Positions 27,532 through 41,422 of a stretch of DNA of 64,000 nt are shown here, in pieces. Source of the stretch: Micromonospora marina (lineage in GTDB: Bacteria > Actinomycetota > Actinomycetes > Mycobacteriales > Micromonosporaceae). Below the pieces are notes generated by a model. That model saw nothing but the letters and a program-made list of their open reading frames with translations, had not been told where the DNA came from and ran no database searches. A program made the translations under genes and the position numbers. Where the stretch lies: contig NZ_FMCV01000006.1 in NCBI RefSeq assembly GCF_900091565.1, forward strand, positions 1 through 64,000. The letters are read 5' to 3'. Each line of letters starts with the position of its first letter. The first letter of the stretch is position 1.

Positions 27532-27678
27532 CGACTCTCCACTCGTCCCCCGCCCTACCTCGCGTCCAACGAGCCGCACCCGCGCGGGGGTACGGAAATC
27601 ACCTGTTCGGGGGCACTTTCCCGGCTCCGCAGCCGCGGGTGGGCCCGTTGCCGCACGCCGCTGTGGTGAGCTGTAGCG

Positions 27679-28608
27679 GTGGCGGGCGATGTGCTGGGGC
27701 TGGTGCTGCACCCGACCCGGGACGTCTCCGAGGTGGTGCGGATCATCACGGACTGGGCGGCCCGGCACCGGATCACGCTCGCGGTACGCGCCGAGGACCG
27801 CGCCCGCGTACCGGCCTCGGTGGAGGCGTTCGCCGCGGACGAGTTGGCCGGGCGCTGCGCCGCGCTGATCAGCATCGGCGGCGACGGCACTATGCTGGGC
27901 GCGCTGCGGATGGCCGTCCGCGACCCGAAGCCGGTGCTCGGCGTCCACCTGGGCAAGCTCGGCTTCCTGGTCGAGGTGGAGCCGCCGGACCTGCCCCGCG
28001 CCCTGGAACGGCTGGTGGAGCACGACTTCACAGTCGAGTCGCACGCCTGCCTGGCCTGTGACGTCTGCGGCGACGACGTGGTGGCGTTCAACGACATCGC
28101 CCTGGTCCGGCAGCCCGGAGCCGGCTTCGTCGCGGCCACGCTGGCGGTGGACGGCCAGCGGTACGGCTACTACCGGTGCGACGCGCTGGTGGTGAGCACG
28201 CCGGCCGGTTCGACGGCGTACAGCTACGCCGCCGGTGGGCCGCTGATCTCACCGGCCACCGAGGCGATGGTGGTGACGCCGTCGGCGCCGATGGCCGGCA
28301 TCTCCCGATCGGTGCTGCTCTCCGCGCACGAGACGGTGCATCTGGAGCTGCGCGCGGACTCGGCGCCGGTGGCGGTGGAGATGGACGGCCTGCTGATCCG
28401 GCAGGCGGCGACCGAGGGTTCGGTGCACGTCCGGTACGTCAGGGACGCCGGCCGGGTGGTCCGCCTCGACCCGCGCCGCTACCAGGAGCGCAGCCAACTC
28501 AAGCTGAGCCTGCTGGACCTGCCGCTGCTGCCGGACCAGTTGCGCGAGCTGTTGCCGGACGGGTTGCGGGAGCAGCTCGACCGCCGCGAGCTGCCCCCGC
28601 CCAAGTGA
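27679..28608 (+). CDS. nadK: NAD kinase
   Basis: A 309-residue ATP-NAD kinase that makes NADP. The hallmark GGDGT lies at residues 67-71 (SIGGDGTML). It is followed by GVHLGKLGFLVEVEP, the substrate segment VVSTPAGSTAYSYAAGGPLISP and the product-binding VEMDGLL stretch. The start is GTG. It is divergent from the nucleotidyltransferase and convergent with pgm, whose stop is 6 bases away. Actinomycetes often carry two NAD kinases; this may be the second, so it need not be essential. Confidence 0.9.
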   Translation: MAGDVLGLVLHPTRDVSEVVRIITDWAARHRITLAVRAEDRARVPASVEAFAADELAGRCAALISIGGDGTMLGALRMAVRDPKPVLGVHLGKLGFLVEVEPPDLPRALERLVEHDFTVESHACLACDVCGDDVVAFNDIALVRQPGAGFVAATLAVDGQRYGYYRCDALVVSTPAGSTAYSYAAGGPLISPATEAMVVTPSAPMAGISRSVLLSAHETVHLELRADSAPVAVEMDGLLIRQAATEGSVHVRYVRDAGRVVRLDPRRYQERSQLKLSLLDLPLLPDQLRELLPDGLREQLDRRELPPPK

Positions 28609-28614
28609 GCCGGG

Positions 28615-30258
<1,644 letters not shown>

Positions 30259-30293
30259 TGCGGGATCCTCCTCGGTGATGCGGTGGGGACTGC

Positions 30294-31526
30294 TCAGGGC
30301 TCGACGCGTTGGCCCTTGCCGATGACGACGATGCCGTTGTCGGACACGGTGTAGCGCTGACGGTCCTTCTCCAGGTCGACGCCGATCTCGGCGCCCTCCG
30401 GGACGTGGACGTTCTTGTCCAGGATCGCGCGCCGGACGACCGCGTGGCGGCCGATCTGGACACCCTCCATCAGCACGGCGCCCTCGACGTGCGCCCAGGA
30501 GTGCACCTTCACCTTCGGCGCCACGATCGAGTTCTCCACCAGCGAGCCGGAGATCACCGAGCCGGGCGAGACCATCGAGCTGACCGCGCGGCCGACCCGC
30601 TCGCCCCAGGCGTGCACGAACTTGGCCGGCGGGTACGGCGGCTGCTCGGTGTAGATCGGCCACTCGAAGTTGTAGAGGTTGAACACGGGGTGCACGTTGA
30701 TCAGGTCCATGTGCGCGTCGTAGAACGAGTCGAGCGTCCCCACGTCCCGCCAGTAGCCGCGGTCGCGGTCGGTGCTGCCGGGCACCTCGTTGTCCTTGAA
30801 GTCGTAGACGTTGGCCTCGCCGCGCTCGACGAGCATCGGGATGATGCTGCCGCCCATGTCGTGCTTGCTCGTCTTGTCCGCCGCGTCGCGCTCGACCGCC
30901 TCGCACAGCGCCCGGGTGGTGAACACGTAGTTGCCCATCGAGGCGTAGATCTCGTCCGGCGCGTCGGGCAGTCCGACCGCGTCGGTGGGCTTCTCTCGGA
31001 ACGCGCGGATGCGCTTGCCGTCCTCGCCGACCTCGATCACGCCGAACTGGTCGGCCGTCGACAGCGGCTGCCGGATGCCGGCCACGGTCACTCCGGCGCC
31101 GGAGGCGATGTGGTCCTCGACCATCTGCCGGGGGTCCATCCGGTAGATGTGGTCGGCGCCGAAGACGATCACGTAGTCGGGCTGCTCGTCGTTGATCAGG
31201 TTGAAGCTCTGGTAGATCGCGTCGGCCGAGCCGGCGAACCACCACGGGCCGCGGCGCTGCTGCGCGGGCACCGGCGTGACGTAGTTGCCCAGCAGCGTCG
31301 ACATCCGCCAGGTCTTGGTGATGTGGCGGTCCAGCGAGTGGGACTTGTACTGGGTCAGCACGACGATCTTGAGGAAGCCGGCGTTCGCCAGGTTGGACAG
31401 GACGAAGTCGACCATACGGTACATCCCACCGAAGGGGACGGCGGGCTTCGCCCGGTCGGTGGTCAGGGGCATCAGGCGCTTGCCCTCCCCGCCGGCCAGG
31501 ACGATCGCGAGCACCTTGGCAGCCAT
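30294..31526 (-). CDS. glgC: Glucose-1-phosphate adenylyltransferase
   Basis: A 410-residue ADP-glucose synthase. The N-terminal signature [16 protein letters not shown] with [10 protein letters not shown], the [14 protein letters not shown] motif, and SMGNYVF are as expected. The C-terminal left-handed beta-helix has [23 protein letters not shown]. It supplies ADP-glucose to the divergently transcribed GlgM/GlgA, 94 bases away, and shares an operon direction with pgm 35 bases downstream. This divergent glgC-glgM pair is conserved in actinobacteria. Confidence 0.95.
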   Translation of the reverse strand: MAAKVLAIVLAGGEGKRLMPLTTDRAKPAVPFGGMYRMVDFVLSNLANAGFLKIVVLTQYKSHSLDRHITKTWRMSTLLGNYVTPVPAQQRRGPWWFAGSADAIYQSFNLINDEQPDYVIVFGADHIYRMDPRQMVEDHIASGAGVTVAGIRQPLSTADQFGVIEVGEDGKRIRAFREKPTDAVGLPDAPDEIYASMGNYVFTTRALCEAVERDAADKTSKHDMGGSIIPMLVERGEANVYDFKDNEVPGSTDRDRGYWRDVGTLDSFYDAHMDLINVHPVFNLYNFEWPIYTEQPPYPPAKFVHAWGERVGRAVSSMVSPGSVISGSLVENSIVAPKVKVHSWAHVEGAVLMEGVQIGRHAVVRRAILDKNVHVPEGAEIGVDLEKDRQRYTVSDNGIVVIGKGQRVEP

Positions 31527-31620
31527 GCTCAGACGCTAACCACCCGGAACCGACTTCACCACTCGGACGCCCACACTTGCGTACCGGGTGCGACACGGCG
31601 CTCTGCACTAGGGTGCGGGC

Positions 31621-32814
31621 ATGGCACCGATGCGCGTCGACCTGCTCACCCGCGAGTACCCGCCGGAGGTGTACGGCGGCGCCGGGGTGCACGTGGAATA
31701 CCTCGCCCGCGAGCTGCGCCGGCTCGCCGACGTGCGGGTGCACTGCTTCGGCGCGCCCCGCGACGAGCAAGGTGTCACCGCGTACGCCGAACCGGCCGCG
31801 CTGGCCGGCGCGAACGCCGCGCTGCGGGTCATGGGCGTCGACCTGGAGATGGCCGCCGGGACGACCGGCACCGACGTGGTGCACAGCCACACCTGGTACG
31901 CCAACCTGGCCGGGCACACCGCGAAGCTGCTGCACGGGGTGCCGCACGTGGTGACCGCGCACAGCCTGGAGCCGCTGCGACCGTGGAAGGCCGAGCAGCT
32001 CGGCGGCGGGTACGCGCTCTCCTCCTGGTGCGAGCGGACCGCCTTCGAGGCGGCCGACGCGATCATCGCGGTGAGCGCGGGCATGCGCCGGGACGTGCTG
32101 ACCGCGTATCCGGCGGTGAACCCCGACCGGGTGCGCGTGGTCTACAACGGCATCGACACCGCGCAGTACGCCCCGGACCGCAACACCGACGTGCTCGACC
32201 GGCTCGGCATCGACCCGGGGCGGCCCAGCGTGGTCTACGTCGGGCGGATCACCCGGCAGAAGGGCCTGCCGTACCTGCTGCGCGCCGCCCGCGACCTGCC
32301 CGCCGACGTCCAGCTGGTGCTGCTGGCCGGCGCGCCGGACACCCCGGAGATCGCCGCCGAGGTGGAGGAGCTGGCCGCCGAGCTGCGGGCGAAGCGGTCG
32401 GGGGTGGTGTGGGTGGCGGCGATGCTGCCCAAGCCCGAGGTGATCCAGGTGCTCACCCACGCCACCGTGTTCGTCTGCCCGTCCGTCTACGAGCCGATGG
32501 GCATCGTCAACCTGGAGGCGATGGCCTGCGAGACCGCCGTCGTGGCGACCGCCACCGGCGGCATCCCCGAGGTGGTGGCCGACGGCGAGACCGGGCTGCT
32601 GGTGCCGGTCGAGCAGGCCGGTGACGGCTCCGGCACCCCGCTGGACGCGGAGCGTTTCGTCGCCGACCTGGCCGCGCGGATCAACGAGCTGCTGGCCGAC
32701 CCGGACCGGATCGCGGCGTTCGGCGCGGCGGGGCGGCGGCGGGCGGTGGAACACTTCTCGTGGGACGCGATCGCCCGGCAGACGCTCGAGGTGTACCGCT
32801 CGGTGGGGGTGTAA
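31621..32814 (+). CDS. glgM: Actinobacterial GT4 glycogen synthase / maltose-1-phosphate synthase
   Basis: A 397-residue GT-B enzyme of the actinobacterial GlgA/GlgM type, shorter than the GT5 GlgA of E. coli. The N-terminus is [62 protein letters not shown] and [17 protein letters not shown] are the substrate motifs. In mycobacteria the orthologue (Rv1212c) joins ADP-glucose to glucose-1-phosphate to give maltose-1-phosphate, the GlgE donor. The presence of glgE 1.5 kb downstream favours that role; classic glycogen synthase is the alternative. A repeat pair begins at its stop codon. Confidence 0.88.
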   Translation: MAPMRVDLLTREYPPEVYGGAGVHVEYLARELRRLADVRVHCFGAPRDEQGVTAYAEPAALAGANAALRVMGVDLEMAAGTTGTDVVHSHTWYANLAGHTAKLLHGVPHVVTAHSLEPLRPWKAEQLGGGYALSSWCERTAFEAADAIIAVSAGMRRDVLTAYPAVNPDRVRVVYNGIDTAQYAPDRNTDVLDRLGIDPGRPSVVYVGRITRQKGLPYLLRAARDLPADVQLVLLAGAPDTPEIAAEVEELAAELRAKRSGVVWVAAMLPKPEVIQVLTHATVFVCPSVYEPMGIVNLEAMACETAVVATATGGIPEVVADGETGLLVPVEQAGDGSGTPLDAERFVADLAARINELLADPDRIAAFGAAGRRRAVEHFSWDAIARQTLEVYRSVGV

Positions 32815-32865
32815 GGAAGGGCACCCTGTTAACGCCTCCGGTAGAGGAAGGGCCCCTTCTTAACG
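32812..32865. repeat. Two tandem copies of an AGGAAGGGCCCCTT-TTAACG element
   Basis: Copy 1 (32812-32836) reads TAAGGAAGGGCACCCTGTTAACGCC and starts with the glgM stop codon; copy 2 is at 32841-32865. The second contains the palindrome AAGGGCCCCTT, and both end in TTAACG. I recall this element being dispersed in intergenic regions of Micromonospora and Salinispora genomes; that recognition is not verified here. It could form a hairpin after glgM. Confidence 0.6.
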
Positions 32866-32926
32866 GGTGGGGCCCGGGGCGTGTCCGTGCCCACCACGGC
32901 TCCGCCGTGGCCGGTACGATTCCGGC

Positions 32927-33481
32927 ATGAGCGCAGAGGCGGTGGGCAGATCCATGCCGTCGACCGTGTCGCTCGACGACCTGACCGCGATGATGGCCGC
33001 GGACGAGCACCATCGATACGAGATCAGCCCTGAGGGAGCTCTCTCGATCATGCCGCCGCCGGGATACGCCCATGCGATCATCGCGACCCGGCTCATGATG
33101 TGGCTCGCCCAGGGCGGCGTACCGGCGGAACACGTCGCCCAGGCGGTCGGGCTGCGCATCCCGGGTCGGCACGGCGGGGTCGGTGGACGCATCCCCGACC
33201 TCGTGGTGTGGAGCAAGACGCAGGCCGACGGCGTGTGGCTGCCGCCCGCTGACGTGCTTCTCGTGGTCGAGATCGTCTCGCCCGGCTCGGAGGGCATCGA
33301 CACCGTGACCAAGCGTGGCGAGTACGCCGCGGCGGACATCCCGCAGTACTGGGTCGTCGAGCAGGACGCGGCGCAGACCGTCACGATGCACCGCCTGGAC
33401 GGCGCGGACTACCGGGTCCGGGCGACGATGCCGCTCGCCTGGGTCCTCAACACCACCCCGGTCGAGCACGACCTCGGCTGA
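32927..33481 (+). CDS. Uma2-family (DUF820) PD-(D/E)XK nuclease-like protein
   Basis: A 184-residue protein of the Uma2/DUF820 family. YEISPEGALSIMPPPGYAHAII is the N-terminal signature. IPDLVVW supplies the active-site Asp, VLLVVEIVSPGS the Glu with its flanking strand, and KRGEYAAADIPQYWVV the lysine region. The nuclease active-site residues look complete. The biological role of this widespread family is unclear. The chosen ATG gives MSAEAVG; an upstream GTG at 32867 lies in the repeat region and is unlikely. It interrupts the glg genes and has no clear tie to them. Confidence 0.82.
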   Translation: MSAEAVGRSMPSTVSLDDLTAMMAADEHHRYEISPEGALSIMPPPGYAHAIIATRLMMWLAQGGVPAEHVAQAVGLRIPGRHGGVGGRIPDLVVWSKTQADGVWLPPADVLLVVEIVSPGSEGIDTVTKRGEYAAADIPQYWVVEQDAAQTVTMHRLDGADYRVRATMPLAWVLNTTPVEHDLG

Positions 33482-33524
33482 CGGCACGACGTCCGGTCGC
33501 GGGGGCGGCGGATACAGTCGCCGG

Positions 33525-34250
33525 ATGCCGGATGCGATCTTCGCCCATCCTCGCCTCGCGCCGGTCTACGACGCGTTCGACGGCGACCGGGACGACCTGG
33601 CCGCGTACCTCGCGATCGCCGACGAGCTGGACGCACGCGTGGTGCTCGATCTCGGGTGCGGCACCGGGAGCCTGGCCCTCCTGCTCGCGCGGCACGGCCG
33701 TACCGTCGTGGGGGTCGACCCGGCCGGGGCGTCGCTTGATGTCGCCCGGACCAAGGACGGCGCGGACCGGGTCCGCTGGCTGCACGGCGACGCCACGACG
33801 CTGCCGCCGCTGCGCGCCGACCTGGCCACGATGACCGGGAACGTGGCGCAGGTCTTCGTCACCGACGACGACTGGGAGCGGACCCTGCGCGGCGTGCACG
33901 CCGCGCAGCGGCCCGCCGGGCGCCTCGTGTTCGAGACCCGCCGCCCCGAACGCCGCGCGTGGGAGGATTGGGCGGACACCGCGCCTGTCCTGCGGGACGT
34001 GCCGGGCGTCGGGCCGGTGGAGCAGCGCCTCCAGGTCACCGCGGTCGACCTGCCGCTGGTCTCGTTCCGGCACACGTACCGGTTCCTGCGCGACGGCACG
34101 GTCCTCACGTCGGACTCCACGCTGCGGTTCCGCGACCGCGACGAGATCGAGGCGAGCCTGACCGCCTCCGGTTACCGGTTGACAGACGTGCGCGAGGCCC
34201 CCGACCGCCCCGGCCGGGAGTTCGTGTTCATCGCCGAGCGGTCAACCTGA
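33525..34250 (+). CDS. Class I SAM-dependent methyltransferase
   Basis: A 241-residue Rossmann methyltransferase. The SAM loop is VVLDLGCGTGSLALLLA, followed by VVGVDPAGASLDVAR for the ribose contact and WLHGDATTLPPLRADL. The C-terminal half is beta-rich (RFRDRDEIEASLTASGYRL). The substrate is unknown. The ATG at 33525 gives MPDAIFAHPRLAPVYD, the usual beginning in this group. It lies 43 bases after the Uma2 gene and about 120 bases before glgE. Confidence 0.8.
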   Translation: MPDAIFAHPRLAPVYDAFDGDRDDLAAYLAIADELDARVVLDLGCGTGSLALLLARHGRTVVGVDPAGASLDVARTKDGADRVRWLHGDATTLPPLRADLATMTGNVAQVFVTDDDWERTLRGVHAAQRPAGRLVFETRRPERRAWEDWADTAPVLRDVPGVGPVEQRLQVTAVDLPLVSFRHTYRFLRDGTVLTSDSTLRFRDRDEIEASLTASGYRLTDVREAPDRPGREFVFIAERST

Positions 34251-34373
34251 ACGCCACCCGTTCGGTGGAACGGCATGGGTGCTTCAGCGGCACCGGGCCC
34301 GGCGCCCGTCGACGCGGGGCTTCTGAGGTGAAGTCGCCGAGCGCGAGACGATCTCGCGCAGTAGGTTGAGCGG

Positions 34374-36481
<2,108 letters not shown>

Positions 36482-36494
<13 letters not shown>

Positions 36495-38587
36495 TCGCCG
36501 GCGAGGTACACGACCCGCACGCCGTGCTCGGCGCGCACCCGGCCGACGGGAGCACCACGATCCGGACGCTACGCCGGGGCGCCGGCGAGGTGACGGTGCT
36601 CGCCGACGGCGAACGGCACCCGATGAAGCGGGTGCACGACGCCGGTGTCTTCGAGGCGGTGCTACCCGGCGAGGTGCTGGACTACCGGGTCGAGGTGGAC
36701 GGCACGACGCACGACGACCCGTACCGTTATCCGCCCACGCTCGGCGACCTCGACTTGCACCTGATCGGCGAGGGCCGGCACGAGCGGCTCTGGGCGGCGC
36801 TCGGCGCCCGCGTGTTCGACGAGGGCGTCGCGTTCACCGTCTGGGCGCCCAACGCCCGCGCGGTGCGGCTCGTCGGCGACGTCACCGGCTGGGCGCCGGA
36901 CGACGGATGGCCGATGCGGTCGCTCGGGTCCAGCGGCGTGTGGGAGATCTTCGTGCCCGGCCTGCCGGTGGGCAGCCGCTACAAGTACCGCATCCTGGGC
37001 GCCGACGGCCGGTGGCGGGACAAGGCCGACCCGATGGCCGCGCGCACCGAGGTGCCGCCGGCCACCGCGTCGGTGGTGCACGAGTCACGGTACGAGTGGG
37101 GCGACGCGGACTGGCTCGCGCGCCGGTCCCGGCAGGCGCCGCACCAGGAGCCGATGAGCGTGTACGAGGTGCACCTGGGCTCCTGGCGGCCCGGCCTCGG
37201 CTACCGGGAGCTGGCCGAGCAGCTCACCGCGTACGTGCTGGAGATGGGCTTCACGCACGTGGAGTTCCTGCCGGTGATGGAGCACCCGTTCGGCGGCTCG
37301 TGGGGCTACCAGGTCACCGGCTACTACGCGCCGACCGCCCGGTTCGGCGACCCGGACGACTTCCGTCACCTGGTGGACCGGCTGCACGCCGCCGGCATCG
37401 GTGTGCTCCTGGACTGGGTGCCGGCGCACTTCCCGAAGGACGAGTGGGCGCTCGCGCGTTTCGACGGCACCCCGCTGTACGAGCACCCCGACCCGCGCCG
37501 GGGCGAGCACCCCGACTGGGGCACGTACGTCTTCGACTTCGGCCGCAACGAGGTCCGCAACTTCCTGGTCGCCAACGCGCTCTACTGGCTCGACGAGTTC
37601 CACATCGACGGGCTGCGCGTGGACGCGGTCGCCTCGATGCTCTACCTGGACTACTCCCGGTCCGACGGGCAGTGGGCGCCGAACGTGCACGGGGGCCGGG
37701 AAAACCTGGAGGCCATCGCGCTCCTCCAGGAGGTGAACGCCACCGTCTACCGGCACCACCCGGGCGTGCTGATGATCGCCGAGGAGTCCACCGCGTGGCC
37801 CGGCGTCACCAGGCCGACCTCCGAGGGCGGGCTCGGGTTCGGGTTCAAGTGGAACATGGGCTGGATGCACGACACCCTGCTCTACACCTCGAAGGACCCG
37901 ATCTACCGGCAGCACCACCACCATCAGCTCACGTTCTCCCTGGCGTACGCGTGGAGCGAGAACTACGTGCTGCCGATCAGCCACGACGAGGTGGTGCACG
38001 GCAAGGGCTCCCTCGCCGGCAAGATGCCCGGCGACACGTGGCAGCGGCTGGCCACCGTACGGGCGCTGCTGGCGTACATGTGGGCGCACCCGGGCAAGCA
38101 GTTGCTCTTCATGGGCTGCGAGCTGGCCGACGACCGGGAGTGGAGCGAGGAACGCGGCCTCGACTGGTACCTCACCCACGACCCGGCGCGGGCGGGCGTG
38201 CAGCGGCTGGTGGCCGACCTGAACCGGGCCTACCGGGCCAGCCCGGCGCTCTGGGCGCAGGACACCGACCCGGCCGGGTTCCGCTGGATCGCCGGGGACG
38301 ACGTCGCCAACAACACGGTGTCGTTCATCCGGATCGCCCCGGACGGGCAGACGCTGGTGTGCGTGGCGAACTTCTCCGCGACCCCGCTGGAGGACTACCG
38401 GATCGGCCTCCCGGCCGGCGGTACGTGGACCGAGGCGCTGAACACCGACGCCCACCACTACGGCGGGTCGGGTGTGGGCAACCTGGGCGAGGTGCACGCC
38501 GAGAACGTGCCGTGGCACGGCCTGCCCGCGTCGGTGGCGCTGCGCGTCCCCCCGCTGGGCGTCCTCTGGCTCTCACCGAAGGCGTGA
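36482..38587 (+). CDS. glgB: 1,4-alpha-glucan branching enzyme
   Basis: A 701-residue GH13_9 enzyme. An N-terminal CBM48 pair (about residues 1-200, with [15 protein letters not shown]) precedes the barrel. The catalytic residues are Asp381 in [12 protein letters not shown] and Glu434 in [10 protein letters not shown]; the spacing of 53 is as in E. coli GlgB (405/458). [12 protein letters not shown] is the conserved +1 subsite region. It branches the linear glucan made by GlgE. Its ATG lies inside the last codons of glgE, so translation is coupled. A weak hairpin (GTTCCC...GGGAAC) separates it from the convergent phosphatase gene. Confidence 0.95.
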
Positions 38588-38636
38588 AAAGGGCTGGGAG
38601 CGGTTCCCGGATGCACTATCGGGAGAGGGGGAACTG

Positions 38637-39677
38637 TCAGACCAGGTCGGCTTCGCGGAGGAGCTTCCAGAGACCGGCGCCGTCGGGGGCGCTCAGCCAC
38701 TTCTGGCCGATCGGGCCCGACGACGACCGCCCGGCCGGCGCGGGCAGGCTACCGGCCAGCACCGACTGCGTCGGGGACAGCCGCCGGATCGCCACCCCCG
38801 CGACGTTGTCCGGGTGCGCGGCGGCGAACTCGCGGTAGATCTCCGGGTCGTGCTGCCCGTCGTCGCCGATCAGCAGCCACCGCACCTCGGGGAACTCCCG
38901 GGACAGCCGGGCCAGCGTGGCCCGCTTGTGTTCCCGGCCGCTGCGGAACCACCTGTCGGCGGTCGGCCCCCAGTCGGTGAGCAGCAGCGGCCCGGCCGGG
39001 TAGAGGTGCCGGGACAGGAACCGGGTGAGCGTCGGCGCGACGTTCCAGGCGCCGGTGGACAGGTAGAAGACCGGCGCGCCCGGGTGGGCGGTGGCCAGCC
39101 GCTCGTACAGCACCGCCATGCCCGGCACGGCGTTGCGGGCGTGCTCGTCCAGCACGAACGTGTTCCACGCGGCGAGCAGCGGCCGGGGCAGCGCGGTCAC
39201 CATGACGGTGTCGTCGATGTCGGAGATGATGCCGAAGCGCACGGCCGGGTCCAGGACGCGGACCAGTGCCTCCACCGGCTCGGCGTCGGCGACGCTGAGG
39301 CGTACGCAGCCCCAGCCGGGGGCGAAGTCGGCCTCGATCACGGTGTCGACGAAGCCGCTGCGGTCGGCGGTCACCTCCTGGCGTACGCCGTCGGCCTCGA
39401 TGGTCACGGTGACGTGCTTGGCGGGCAGCGTGGCGAAGCTGCGCCAGCCCCGCACCTTGTCCAGCCGGCCCCGCCGCCGCGTGTCAGGACGCCCGAGCAG
39501 CACCCGGCAGAGCACGCGCGCCCAGCCCGGGGCGCCGTAGCCCGCGTACGCGATGATGTTGGGCTGCCACCCGGTGCGCCGCAACCGGCGCTCCACCAGG
39601 CCGTGCACGGCGTCCTCGAAGCGCGCGGCGCGGTGCAGCTGCGGAATGGCCAACTGGTCAGGTGGTGTGGGCGGCAC
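38637..39677 (-). CDS. App1-type phosphatase domain protein (DUF2183)
   Basis: A 346-residue protein of the App1/DUF2183 family, named after the yeast phosphatidate phosphatase App1. The HAD-like catalytic motif is FGIISDIDDTVMVT (DxDxT). It is followed by FYLSTGAWNVAPTLTRFL and RWLLIGDDGQHDPEIY, the later HAD motifs. An N-terminal beta domain (about residues 45-145) precedes it. The GTG at 39677 is the best start before the conserved core, though no ribosome site is visible; the frame is open further upstream. A lipid phosphatase role is suggested by the family but untested in bacteria of this type. Confidence 0.82.
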   Translation of the reverse strand: MPPTPPDQLAIPQLHRAARFEDAVHGLVERRLRRTGWQPNIIAYAGYGAPGWARVLCRVLLGRPDTRRRGRLDKVRGWRSFATLPAKHVTVTIEADGVRQEVTADRSGFVDTVIEADFAPGWGCVRLSVADAEPVEALVRVLDPAVRFGIISDIDDTVMVTALPRPLLAAWNTFVLDEHARNAVPGMAVLYERLATAHPGAPVFYLSTGAWNVAPTLTRFLSRHLYPAGPLLLTDWGPTADRWFRSGREHKRATLARLSREFPEVRWLLIGDDGQHDPEIYREFAAAHPDNVAGVAIRRLSPTQSVLAGSLPAPAGRSSSGPIGQKWLSAPDGAGLWKLLREADLV

Positions 39678-39789
39678 ACGGCAACAGTGCCACAACCGCA
39701 GCGGCCGGGCCACGCGAGTGATCCACGCCGATCCGCCCCGGCGCCGGGCGCCGCCGTGACAGACTGCGGTCGGGACGACGACGGGGGCG

Positions 39790-41400
39790 TTGGTCGTGTC
39801 GACGACGAAGCGGGACCCGGCACGACGGCGACCGGACGCGCCGGCGCTGGTGGCGTTGCTGCTCGGCGTCGCGGGGGTCGGGTACCGGCTGGTGCTGACG
39901 CTGCTCACGGTGCCCGCGTCGAACAGCGACGAGGCCACGTTCGGCCTGGCCGCACTGCACATCGCCGCCGGTCGTGAGCGGCCGGTCTTCCTCTACGGCC
40001 AGCGCTACATGGGCGTGCTGGAGTCGTACCTCGCCGCGCCGCTGGTCGGCTGGGCCGGGCCGAGCTGGCCGGTGCTGCGGTTGCCGATGCTCGCGCTCTT
40101 CGCGGTCTTCCTGTGGCTGGCGTACCGGCTGACCCGCCGCCTGTTCACCCCCTGGCTGGCGGTCATCGTGGTGGGCCTGCTGGCGCTCGGCTCGGAGCGG
40201 GTGGTCCGCGACCAGCTCACGGTGGTCGGCGGCCGTCCGGAGGTCAAACCGGCCGTGCTGGCGATGCTGCTGATCGCGGTGGCCCTCGGCAGCCGGCGGG
40301 TCCGGCACCACTGGCCGGCCACCGGCGCGTTCGGGCTGCTCGCCGGGCTGGCGCTCTGGTCGGACTGGCTGATCGCGCCCTACCTGCTGGTGGCGGGCGT
40401 GGTGCTCGCCGTGGCCGTGCCGCGGGACCTGATCGGCTGGCCGGGTGTGCTGCTGGTGGCGGGTTTCCTGGCCGGGATCGCCCCGATGGTCAAGGACAAC
40501 CTCGTCGCGCCGCCCGGGCAGGACTCGCTGTCGGTGTTCCGCGAGATCAGCACCAAGGAGGGGGTCGCGCCGTCGCTCACCGAACGGCTGCGCGGCGGAC
40601 TGCTGGAGGGGGTGCCGCTGGCGTCGGGCCTGTGCCCGATGGACGGCTGCGCGCGCTGGGCGCAGTGGTTCGGCGTGCTCTACCCGCTGCTGCTGGTGGC
40701 CGCCGCCGGGCTCGGGCTGGTCGCGTACCGCCGGGCCGCCGACCACGCCGCGCGGGTCCGGGCCGTGGCGGTCCTCGCGCTGGTCGCGGGCGCGGCGCTG
40801 ACACTTCTGGCGTACGTGCGCAGCCCGCTCGCCGCGACCGACCCGCTCGGCAACGCCCGCTACCTGTCGGTGCTCCAGATCTCGCTGCCGGCCGTGCTGT
40901 GGCCGCTCTGGCTGGCCGCCGCGCACGCGCTGCGGGGCACCGCCGGGTGGGCCGCCCGGCTCGGCGGCGCCACCGCGGCGGTGGTGCTGGCCGGGCTGAC
41001 CGCCGCGACTGTCGCCGGGACCGTGGCGTTCCTGGCCGGGATGCCGGGCGTACGCGACGAGGAGCTGAGCGCCCGCCGCCTGGCCGAAACCGTGCGGGAC
41101 GCCGGACTGCGCGAGGTGTACGGGGATTACTGGATCTGCAACCGGCTGATCTTCAACACCGGGGAGACGGTGGCCTGCGGTGTGCTCGACGGCGCGCTGA
41201 CGCCGGGGCAGAACCGCTATCCGGCGTACTGGCAGCGGGTGGCGCGCGCGGAGCGGCCCGGGTACGTGGTGGCCGTCGGCTCCCCCGCCGAGCGAACCCT
41301 GCGGCGGCTGCTGGGCGACCGCGCCGACGCGGCGGTGGTGGCCGAGGTCGGCGGCAGTCGCGTGTACCACCCCGACCGTGCCGTGCGGCCGTGGCGCTGA
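39790..41400 (+). CDS. GT-C-like (GT39/ArnT-type) polytopic membrane glycosyltransferase
   Basis: A 536-residue protein with about 10-11 hydrophobic segments. The first external loop has PASNSDEATFGLAALHIA, the acidic motif expected at the active site of GT-C enzymes that use polyprenyl-phosphate sugars. FLYGQRYMGVLESYLAAPL follows. After the last membrane segment there is a soluble C-terminal domain of about 130 residues (DYWICNRLIFNTGETV). The start may be TTG at 39790 or GTG at 39796. It is not part of an obvious operon. A general membrane protein of unknown role remains possible. Confidence 0.7.
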   Translation: MVVSTTKRDPARRRPDAPALVALLLGVAGVGYRLVLTLLTVPASNSDEATFGLAALHIAAGRERPVFLYGQRYMGVLESYLAAPLVGWAGPSWPVLRLPMLALFAVFLWLAYRLTRRLFTPWLAVIVVGLLALGSERVVRDQLTVVGGRPEVKPAVLAMLLIAVALGSRRVRHHWPATGAFGLLAGLALWSDWLIAPYLLVAGVVLAVAVPRDLIGWPGVLLVAGFLAGIAPMVKDNLVAPPGQDSLSVFREISTKEGVAPSLTERLRGGLLEGVPLASGLCPMDGCARWAQWFGVLYPLLLVAAAGLGLVAYRRAADHAARVRAVAVLALVAGAALTLLAYVRSPLAATDPLGNARYLSVLQISLPAVLWPLWLAAAHALRGTAGWAARLGGATAAVVLAGLTAATVAGTVAFLAGMPGVRDEELSARRLAETVRDAGLREVYGDYWICNRLIFNTGETVACGVLDGALTPGQNRYPAYWQRVARAERPGYVVAVGSPAERTLRRLLGDRADAAVVAEVGGSRVYHPDRAVRPWR

Positions 41401-41422
41401 CCCCGGCCCGTACGCTGTGCCG

